Assembly: GCA_964630925.1 (NCBI GenBank)
Contig: CAZVZK010000004.1
Location: 62,001 to 126,000 of the forward strand
DNA length: 64,000 nucleotides
DNA from: RGDT01 sp964630925
GTDB lineage: Bacteria; Planctomycetota; Planctomycetia; Gemmatales; Gemmataceae
Reading direction: 5' to 3'
The position numbers and the translations under genes were made by a program. Below are positions 26,798 through 32,962 of this stretch, piece after piece. Every line of letters starts with the position of its first letter. Position 1 is the first letter of the stretch. The notes under the pieces are model-generated. The model saw only the letters and a list, made by a program, of their open reading frames with translations, made no database searches and was not told the origin of the DNA.

Positions 26798-28147
26798 TCA
26801 GGTCCGCCGGCCTTCCGGCCGTGTCTTGAGCTCGATGAAGCCGACGAGGTGGTCGAGCTGGAACTGGGGTCGGAGGTAGATGTGGGACGAGTACCGCCCC
26901 GGCGCACCCGGCACCTCGCGCACCTCGACCTTGGCGTCGCGCAGCGGGTAACGCGCCTTCAGCTCCGCGTCGCCATCCCCGCCCATGTTGATATACTGGA
27001 GGAGCCAGCGGGAGAGGTAATCTTCCAGCTCCGCCGCGTTGGCGTGCCCGCCGATCTTGTCGCGCATCATCACCTTGATGTAGTGGGCGAAGCGCGAGGC
27101 GCATAGCACGTAGGGCAGCATCGCCGACAGCCGCGCGTTGGCCGTCGCCTCGCCCCGGTCGTACTTCTTCGGCTCGTTGAGCGTGTGGCAGCCGTGGAAC
27201 GCCGCGATGTGCGTGTCCTGGCACCAGCACAGCGGCAGGAAGCCTAGCTCACCCAGCGCACGGTCCAGGGTGTCGGTCACGACGGCGTCGGTCGGGCAGC
27301 GCGGGGCGACGCCCGGCCGGTCGCTCGACCACGACAGGGCCGGCAGGCACGTCACGACGCCGGCGGCGTCCTGCCCGCGGCGCACGCCGCGGATGTCGGC
27401 GAGCCAGCCGCACATGTCGAAGGTGCGGATGAGCATGGCCGCGTAGGCGTACGCCGCGTTGCCCCACAGGTAGCCGGTGCGGTTGGGGGCCGACGTGTCC
27501 TCCTGGAAGCGGAAGCCGTCGGCGCGGTGGCTGCCCTCGCGGTACGGCAGGCGCATCAACACGCGCGGCAGCGTGAGGGCGACGAACTTGGTGTCGGGCA
27601 TGGCCCGCAGGGCGCGCCACTTGACGTACTGGATCTGCGAGAAGGTGGCCGCCAGGTTCAGGGGGCGTTCCAAACCGTCGAAGCCCTTGAGGTCGAGGAG
27701 GGACGGGTGGGCGGCGGTGAGGAAGGGGGCGAAGGCGGCGGCGGCGACGCCCGCCATGTGCTCCAGCACCTCGATGTGGTCGGGGTGCGTGTGGAATTCG
27801 TAGTCGCCGATCAGGACGCCGTACGGCTCGCCGCCGGGGGTGTCGAACGGGCCGTACACCTTGCGGAACATCTCACTCTGGTCGAATTCGAGCGCCCCGC
27901 GGACATCGCGGCTGAGCTCGGCGAAGGAGAGCGTGAGGACGTGGACCTGCACGACCTTCTTGTCGGGGGGGCAGCGGTCAACGAGCATCCACACGCCGCG
28001 CCACGACGCCTCCAGCTTCTGGAAGGCGGGGTGGTGCAGGATGGCGTTGACCTGGCGCGAGACCATCGCGTCGATGCGCGCGATCTCGCGCCCGAGCTGG
28101 CGTGCCAGCCGGCCCTTCTGGTCATCTCTGGTCAGCGTGGGGGTCAT
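26798..28147 (-). CDS. tssC: Second T6SS sheath large subunit paralogue (TssC2)
   Basis: 449 aa, about 50 shorter at the N-terminus than the neighbouring TssC1. The shared core is clear: ILHHPAFQKLEASWRG, FDTPGGEPYGVLIGDYE, LPRVLMRLPY, the CPTD segment and the C-terminal SRFAHYIKVMMRDKIG and RYPLRDAKVEVREVPG. TssC (VipB) forms the contractile sheath with TssB. Paralogous adjacent TssC genes occur in many T6SS loci, and the second copy may form a sheath cap, a specialised baseplate-proximal ring or simply a divergent sheath subunit. The N-terminal lead peptide that TssC1 uses to wrap TssB is missing here, so pairing with TssB may differ. Confidence 0.92.
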   Translation of the reverse strand: MTPTLTRDDQKGRLARQLGREIARIDAMVSRQVNAILHHPAFQKLEASWRGVWMLVDRCPPDKKVVQVHVLTLSFAELSRDVRGALEFDQSEMFRKVYGPFDTPGGEPYGVLIGDYEFHTHPDHIEVLEHMAGVAAAAFAPFLTAAHPSLLDLKGFDGLERPLNLAATFSQIQYVKWRALRAMPDTKFVALTLPRVLMRLPYREGSHRADGFRFQEDTSAPNRTGYLWGNAAYAYAAMLIRTFDMCGWLADIRGVRRGQDAAGVVTCLPALSWSSDRPGVAPRCPTDAVVTDTLDRALGELGFLPLCWCQDTHIAAFHGCHTLNEPKKYDRGEATANARLSAMLPYVLCASRFAHYIKVMMRDKIGGHANAAELEDYLSRWLLQYINMGGDGDAELKARYPLRDAKVEVREVPGAPGRYSSHIYLRPQFQLDHLVGFIELKTRPEGRRT

Positions 28148-28160
28148 GCCTCCTCCGCAG

Positions 28161-28263
28161 TTTTCAGTTCTCAGTTTTCAGTTTTCAGGGAACAGCCGGC
28201 CCCGGATGGGTTGAGATCGCCGAAGGAGGCGCCGGTGAAAACTGAAAACTGAAAACTGAAAAC
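28161..28263. repeat. Inverted array of GAAAACT heptamers between tssC2 and tssC1
   Basis: The left arm (28161-28188) and right arm (28237-28263) are complementary runs of a 7-nt unit, GAAAACT on one strand and AGTTTTC on the other, about four units each. The left arm has one C for T change (TTCTCAG). The 48-nt loop includes part of a different sequence. Such AT-rich heptad arrays look unlike the rest of this GC-rich window, which suggests insertion. Both gene ends flanking it are intact. Confidence 0.85.
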
Positions 28264-28274
28264 GTGAGGCGGGA

Positions 28275-29768
28275 TCACGCCGCCCCCGGCAGCTTGGTGA
28301 CCATCATCATGGAGGTGGTCAGCTCCTCGAACTGGAGCCACGGCAGCAGGAACATGCGGGCGCTGTAGGAGCCCGGCTTGCCCGGCACCTCGAACACCTC
28401 GACCTTGGCGTCCTTCAGCGGGTAGCGGGCACGCAGCTCGGCGCCCACGTCGCTGCCGCTGACCACGTAGTTCATGATCCACCGCGTCAGCTCGTTCTGC
28501 AGGTCCGGCGCCTCCTTGAACGAGCCGATCCAGTCACGCGCCATCACCTTCAGGTAGTGGGCGAAGCGCGACGTGGCCATGATGTACGGCAGACGCGCCG
28601 AGATGGCGGCGTTCTCCGTGGCGTCGTGGCGGTCGTACTTCTTGGGCTTCTGGCAGGTCTGGGCGCCGAAGAACACCGCGTAGTCGGTGTTCTTGTAGTG
28701 GCACAGCGGCAGGAACCCGAGCTTCGAAAGCTCGTTCTCGCGCCGGTCGGTGATGGCGATCTCGGTCGGGCACTTCAGGTCGAGGTCGCCGTCGTCCGAC
28801 TGGAAGATGTGCGCGGGGAGGTTGCTGATCTCGCCACCGTTCTCCTTGCCGCGGATCGCCGTGCAGAAGCCGGTCAGGGCGAAGGCGTTGGTGAGGCGGG
28901 CGCCCATGACGTAGGCGGCGTTCATCCAGGCGTAGTGGTTGTGCGGGACCGGCTTGGCCTTGCCGGAGGCCTCCAGCTCGACCTCCTCGAAGTTGAAGTC
29001 CTCCACCGGCTTGGTGTTCTTGCCGTACGGCAGGCGCGACAGGACGCGCGGCATGACCAGCGTCGTGAAGCGCGAGTCCTCCGAGGCGCGGAACGACTTC
29101 CACTTCGTGTACTCGACCGTGTCGAAGATCTTCTCCAGGTCGCGGATCTTCGGCAGGTCGGTCCAGTCCTTGAAGCCGAACAGCTCGGGCGAGGTGGCCG
29201 AGATGAACGGGCAGAAGCCGGCGGCGCTGACCTGCGACATCTTCGTGAGCAGCTCCACGTCGTCGGGGTGGTTGCTCATCTCGTAGTCGCCGATGAGGGC
29301 GGCGTACGGCTCCCCGCCCGGCGTGTCGAACTCGCTGGAGTAGACCTTCTTGAACGTCTCGCTCTGGTCGAATTCGATGGCCTTGTCGAGGTCCTTGAAC
29401 AGCTCCTTCTTGGAGACGTTGAGGACGCGGAGCTTGAGCGACGCGCTCGTCTCGCTGTTCATCACCAGGTAGTGCAGGCCGCGCCACGACCCCTCCAGCT
29501 TCTGGAAGCTGGGGTGGTGGAGGATGACGGCGAGCTGCTTGCTGATGGTGGCGTCGAGGGCCGCGATGTGAGAATCGATGGTCTTGGTGACGTTCTTGTC
29601 GAAGGTCACGGTGCCGCGCAGGGCCTCGTCCACCAGGGCGCCGACCAGCTCCTGGGCGCGCGACTTCTCGGTCTGCGGCGAGAAGTTCTTGATCAGGTCA
29701 TCGACGCTGATGGCTTCGGTGGTCGTCGTCTGTGCCGCCGCTCCGGCGGCCTGCTGGGGGGAGCTCAT
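28275..29768 (-). CDS. tssC: T6SS contractile sheath large subunit TssC
   Basis: 497 aa, canonical length for TssC/VipB. It has the N-terminal helix that lies along TssB (SVDDLIKNF), then ILHHPSFQKLEGSWRG, FDTPGGEPYAALIGDYE, MPRVLSRLPYG, the LKCPTEIAI segment and the C-terminal SRFAHYLKVMARDWIG and RYPLKDAKVEVFEVPG. With TssB it polymerises into the contractile sheath in the cytoplasm. It sits 143 nt downstream of tssB, with a hairpin element in between, and 127 nt upstream of tssC2. This is the main sheath gene because all the interaction regions are intact. Confidence 0.97.
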   Translation of the reverse strand: MSSPQQAAGAAAQTTTTEAISVDDLIKNFSPQTEKSRAQELVGALVDEALRGTVTFDKNVTKTIDSHIAALDATISKQLAVILHHPSFQKLEGSWRGLHYLVMNSETSASLKLRVLNVSKKELFKDLDKAIEFDQSETFKKVYSSEFDTPGGEPYAALIGDYEMSNHPDDVELLTKMSQVSAAGFCPFISATSPELFGFKDWTDLPKIRDLEKIFDTVEYTKWKSFRASEDSRFTTLVMPRVLSRLPYGKNTKPVEDFNFEEVELEASGKAKPVPHNHYAWMNAAYVMGARLTNAFALTGFCTAIRGKENGGEISNLPAHIFQSDDGDLDLKCPTEIAITDRRENELSKLGFLPLCHYKNTDYAVFFGAQTCQKPKKYDRHDATENAAISARLPYIMATSRFAHYLKVMARDWIGSFKEAPDLQNELTRWIMNYVVSGSDVGAELRARYPLKDAKVEVFEVPGKPGSYSARMFLLPWLQFEELTTSMMMVTKLPGAA

Positions 29769-29820
29769 GGTTCACCTCATGGGGGGTGCGTTCGGTGGCG
29801 GCCCGGCGGGGCAGCCCCGC

Positions 29821-29876
29821 CGAGCCAACGATACCGGGTATGGGATTCTGTCACGGGCACGATCATCGTTGGCTCG
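29821..29876. repeat. Hairpin-forming repeat between tssC1 and tssB
   Basis: CGAGCCAACGAT (29821-29832) and its exact complement ATCGTTGGCTCG (29865-29876) flank a 32-nt loop. GC-rich sequence continues the partial complementarity on both sides (CGGCGGGGCAGCCCCGC to the left, GGGGGGCCTTGTCCCCCC to the right, each self-complementary). The element occupies almost the whole tssB-tssC1 gap. A strong hairpin here could change the ratio of the two sheath subunits. Confidence 0.75.
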
Positions 29877-29911
29877 CCGGGGGGCCTTGTCCCCCCGCCT
29901 GGCGGGGCGCG

Positions 29912-30406
29912 TCACTTCTTCTCCAGCTCGCCCTGGAGCTGCTTCAGCTTCTCCTGCTCCTGGAGGATCTGCTCGAGCAGGCCCTCCAGCTTGTCGGAGC
30001 GGTCCACCTGGGCGCGCAGGTCCTTCAGCTTCTGCCGCGTCTCCAGCAGCTTCTGCAGCGGCTCGACCTGGGAGGCCACCTTGGCCGGCTCGAAGTCCTC
30101 GATGGAGTTGAACTTCAGGTTCACCGGCAGCTCGGAGCCGTCGCCCTTGAGCGTGTTCTCGACGCGGAAGCTCAGGGCGGGGGTCATGCGCTTCATCACG
30201 TCGTTGAAGTTGTCGCGGTCGATCTGCACGAACTTGCGGTCCTTCATCGGCTTGAGCGGCTCGGTCGGCTGGCCCGAGAAGTCGCCCATCACGCCGAGGA
30301 TGAACGGCAGCTCCTTGACCACCTTGGCGCCGTTGGTGAAGACCTCGTACTTGATGTGGACGCGGGGCGGGCGGACCCTCTCGAGCTTGTCATGGATGCT
30401 GGACAT
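29912..30406 (-). CDS. tssB: T6SS contractile sheath small subunit TssB
   Basis: 164 aa, normal for TssB/VipA. It opens with the basic segment that reaches to the next ring (RPPRVHIKYEVF), then ELPFILGVMGDFSG, RKFVQIDRDNFNDVM and LKFNSIEDFEP, all diagnostic. The C-terminal 45 residues are a Lys/Glu/Leu coiled-coil helix that packs against TssC. A CGGAGG site precedes the ATG by about 9 nt. It lies 29 nt downstream of tssA. Confidence 0.97.
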   Translation of the reverse strand: MSSIHDKLERVRPPRVHIKYEVFTNGAKVVKELPFILGVMGDFSGQPTEPLKPMKDRKFVQIDRDNFNDVMKRMTPALSFRVENTLKGDGSELPVNLKFNSIEDFEPAKVASQVEPLQKLLETRQKLKDLRAQVDRSDKLEGLLEQILQEQEKLKQLQGELEKK

Positions 30407-30435
30407 GGTGTCGGTCCTCCGGGGGGGTCAATGGG

Positions 30436-31530
30436 TCAGGACGGGTTGTCGGACGGGGGCTGGATGCCGACCTGCTTGAACAGGTCGGCACGCGCCCTCT
30501 CGTCCGCGATCAGCTCCACCAGGAGCTGGGGCAGCGACATCTTGCCCCAGCGTACGACCTGGCGCAGGGCGTGCGGGATGATGCTGTGCGGCTCGGTGCG
30601 GTCGAAGTAGGCGGCCACGGCCATGAGGGTCTTGAGGGCGTCCTCGCGCCCGCGCACGGCGCCGCCGCCCCCGCCGCCCCCGCCGCCCTCGCCTTCGCCC
30701 TTGGCCTCGCTCCCCCCGCCGCCGTCGTCGCTGGCGGCGTCGGCCTGGGCGAGCATGTCGCCGGCCTGGTTCTGGAGGATGTCGAGGTTCTGCTCCAGCT
30801 CGCGTCCGATCTGCGAGCTGCCCGGCGCGCGGCCGCCGCAGCGCTGGTCGAGAACCTCGGTCATGGCGCGGAACTCGGACGCCGCCTCCTTCATGTCGTC
30901 GCGGATGGTCCGCAGCGTGTCCAGGGGGGTCGAGCTGATGGCCGCCTTGATGCCCTCGAACTGGTCCGGCCCCTCCGGGTTCTTGCGGGCCCTGGCGGCG
31001 GCGTCGTGGTAGTCGCCGAACGAGACGGCGGCCCCGCCCATCGGGATCGCCAGGGGCAGGCGGGCGATGGCAGGCGGCAGGGTGCCCGCCTTCTCCGACG
31101 ACCCGTTCAGGCCCGAGAGGATGAGGACGCGGTTATCGACCTCCTCGCCCTCCTCCGGCCTCGGGTAAAGGTGGTCCCAGTAGCGATCCACCAGCTCGCG
31201 GACGAGGCGGAACCCGTCGCGCAGCCCCGCCGCCCCGTCGGTGCGGCACAGGGCCTCGATCAGAAAGGTGCAGAGGTCCAGGTCCTTGGTCTTCTCGGCG
31301 AGGGCGCGGGTGGCGTCCGCCTTGAGCTGCCGCCACTCGCCGAAGCCGGCCTGGGCCACCGACTCCGAGGTCGGGTCGGCGCGTTCCTCGGCGGCCCGGC
31401 CCTGACGGTAGCCGGTACGGATCGCGTCGTAGCGGGCGCGGTCCTCGTCACGCAGATACACGCCCGCCGGGTTGTCACCGGGGATCGGCGCGAGGAGCGA
31501 CTCGAAGTCGAGGACCGGAGGCGAGGCCAT
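30436..31530 (-). CDS. tssA: T6SS assembly protein TssA (ImpA family)
   Basis: 364 aa. The ImpA N-terminal domain is shown by FESLLAPIPGDNPAG and YDAIRTGYRQGR, continuing to LVDRYWDHLYPRPEE and RVLILSGLNG. A C-terminal ALRQVVRWGKMSLPQLLVEL element is typical of the short TssA class. Between them, about residues 272-296 form a Gly-rich linker with a run of Gly and acidic residues. TssA recruits the baseplate and primes or caps the growing sheath-tube. The gene begins 71 nt downstream of the TssB-TssC fusion and is followed closely by tssB. Confidence 0.93.
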   Translation of the reverse strand: MASPPVLDFESLLAPIPGDNPAGVYLRDEDRARYDAIRTGYRQGRAAEERADPTSESVAQAGFGEWRQLKADATRALAEKTKDLDLCTFLIEALCRTDGAAGLRDGFRLVRELVDRYWDHLYPRPEEGEEVDNRVLILSGLNGSSEKAGTLPPAIARLPLAIPMGGAAVSFGDYHDAAARARKNPEGPDQFEGIKAAISSTPLDTLRTIRDDMKEAASEFRAMTEVLDQRCGGRAPGSSQIGRELEQNLDILQNQAGDMLAQADAASDDGGGGSEAKGEGEGGGGGGGGGAVRGREDALKTLMAVAAYFDRTEPHSIIPHALRQVVRWGKMSLPQLLVELIADERARADLFKQVGIQPPSDNPS

Positions 31531-31601
31531 GGCCGATTGAGCCCCTTGGTGACTGTTGTCGGAGAGTCAGTATACCCCGGAGGGGGGCGCGGCGGAAGGG
31601 G

Positions 31602-32861
31602 CTATCCTCCGGCAAGTGACGGAGAGCCCACGAGGCGGGCGCGGTCCGTGCGGGGCGTATGGGCCACGCCGAGCAATCCCAGGCGGCGGAGCATCGCCGC
31701 GTGTGCCGCGTCGAGCCGCAGCTCTGTCGGGCACTTCATCTCCATCTCCCCGTCGTCCTCGTAGGTGTGGGCCGGCAGCCTGCCGATCTCGTCCTCGCCC
31801 GCCAGAACCGCCTCCGCGTAGACGAACGAGGCGCAGGCCCACAAGTAGCGGCCGTGCGGCAAGGGCTTCGCCTTGCCCGACGGCCAGCGGTCCCCCTCCT
31901 CGAAGTCCGTCAGCCCTTCGGCCTCCCGGAATCCCTTGCCGTAGGGGGGGCGGACCATGACACGCGGGCCGACCAAGGTGATAGTGGCCGATCCGGGGTG
32001 GCGGCGCAACGCCCTCCACTCATCCCATTCGCCCGTCGCCTGTGGGTCGTGACTCGGGTCCTGCCACAGCGGCCAGGAATCCACGCCGACGAGACGCGGG
32101 GACGCCCCGGCGATCACCTTGCCGCCGGCCGCGGCCACCCCTTCGAGGAGCGTGGCGCACTTCGGGCCGAAATCGTGGCCGAGGACGAGGAGGTCGTAGG
32201 GCTCCGCGCCGCCGAAGGCGCGCCGGGCCGCCTCGGGTGCCTCGGCCCTGTCGGCGTCGAGGACGCGCAACTTCAGCTCGGGGCCGGTGTCGGCGGCGAG
32301 GACGAGGCGGTGCAGGGCCCGCCAATTCGCCTCCAGACGCTGGAACGCCGGCGCGTGCATGACTTCCCGGAGCTGGAGGGTGAGGGCGGTCATCGCCGCG
32401 CGGCGTGCGCCCTCGTCGCCCTTGCGGTACGTCTTCATCCCCTTCAACGCATCCTCGACCGCCGAACGAATGAACGGGCTGTCCTTCCGCGCGGACGGGT
32501 CCTGTGTCTGGGCTAGGATCTCGTCCAGGATGTTGTCGGACGGGGGGGGCCCGGCGGGCGGGGCGGGGGTCGGCGCCGCCGGCGCCTCGGGGACCTCGCC
32601 GTCGAGGAGTTTGGTGAGGGCGGGGATCTGCCGGGCGACGGCCAGGGGCTCGAAGCCGTCCACCGAGGTGAAACGCAGCGTGACCGGGAGGTCGCCGCCG
32701 CCGGCGAGGAGGTTGGGGACGGTCAAGTTCAGCTCCGGCCCGATGCGGGCCATCACCTCGTCGAAGTTATCGCGGTCGATGAGGGCGAATTTGCGTTCGG
32801 CGAAGGGGCGGCGTGAGGCCGGGTTGCCGGCGAGGCCGGCGGCGATGGCGACGGTGAGCAT
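31602..32861 (-). CDS. TssB-TssC fusion, truncated at both ends
   Basis: 419 aa from the ATG at 32861; an ATG 66 nt further out would add residues with no match and run into the divergent promoter region. Residues 1-88 match TssB from its first core strand on (AERKFALIDRDNFDEVM, LRFTSVDGFEPLAVA) but lack the first 33 or so residues. A Pro-Ala linker (about 89-108) leads into a TssC-like lead helix (NILDEILAQTQ) and core: HAPAFQRLEANWRALH, VGPRVMVRPPYGKG, PLPHGRYLWACASF and KCPTELRLD. The chain stops where TssC1 has about 120 more residues. The two missing parts are those that link sheath rings. I infer a sheath-derived adaptor, cap or regulator, not a normal sheath subunit. It heads the operon. 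Confidence 0.85.
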   Translation of the reverse strand: MLTVAIAAGLAGNPASRRPFAERKFALIDRDNFDEVMARIGPELNLTVPNLLAGGGDLPVTLRFTSVDGFEPLAVARQIPALTKLLDGEVPEAPAAPTPAPPAGPPPSDNILDEILAQTQDPSARKDSPFIRSAVEDALKGMKTYRKGDEGARRAAMTALTLQLREVMHAPAFQRLEANWRALHRLVLAADTGPELKLRVLDADRAEAPEAARRAFGGAEPYDLLVLGHDFGPKCATLLEGVAAAGGKVIAGASPRLVGVDSWPLWQDPSHDPQATGEWDEWRALRRHPGSATITLVGPRVMVRPPYGKGFREAEGLTDFEEGDRWPSGKAKPLPHGRYLWACASFVYAEAVLAGEDEIGRLPAHTYEDDGEMEMKCPTELRLDAAHAAMLRRLGLLGVAHTPRTDRARLVGSPSLAGG

Positions 32862-32906
32862 GGCGGCACCCCGCGAAACGGACCGGAAGAAGGCAGCGTC
32901 TCCGTA

Positions 32907-32912
32907 TATACT
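32907..32912 (+). promoter_or_regulatory. Possible -10 element for the PpkA-like kinase gene
   Basis: TATACT lies 51 nt before the kinase ATG in the 101-bp gap that separates it from the divergent fusion gene. No convincing -35 hexamer is found 16-18 nt upstream, so recognition would need another sigma factor or an activator. The AT-rich GTATATACTATG stretch stands out from the GC-rich surroundings. Confidence 0.35.
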
Positions 32913-32962
32913 ATGGGGGAAGGCCACCCGCCTCCCACTTTCTCCACCCGCGGAACCCCGAG

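Noticed and set aside
28161..28263. CRISPR-like array of short repeats
   Set aside because: The units are 7 nt, contiguous and inverted as arms with no spacers, so they are not CRISPR repeats.
32862..32927. N-terminal extension of the TssB-TssC fusion to the ATG at 32927
   Set aside because: The added residues do not match TssB and the codons fall in the AT-rich divergent promoter region. The ATG at 32861 begins the matching part.
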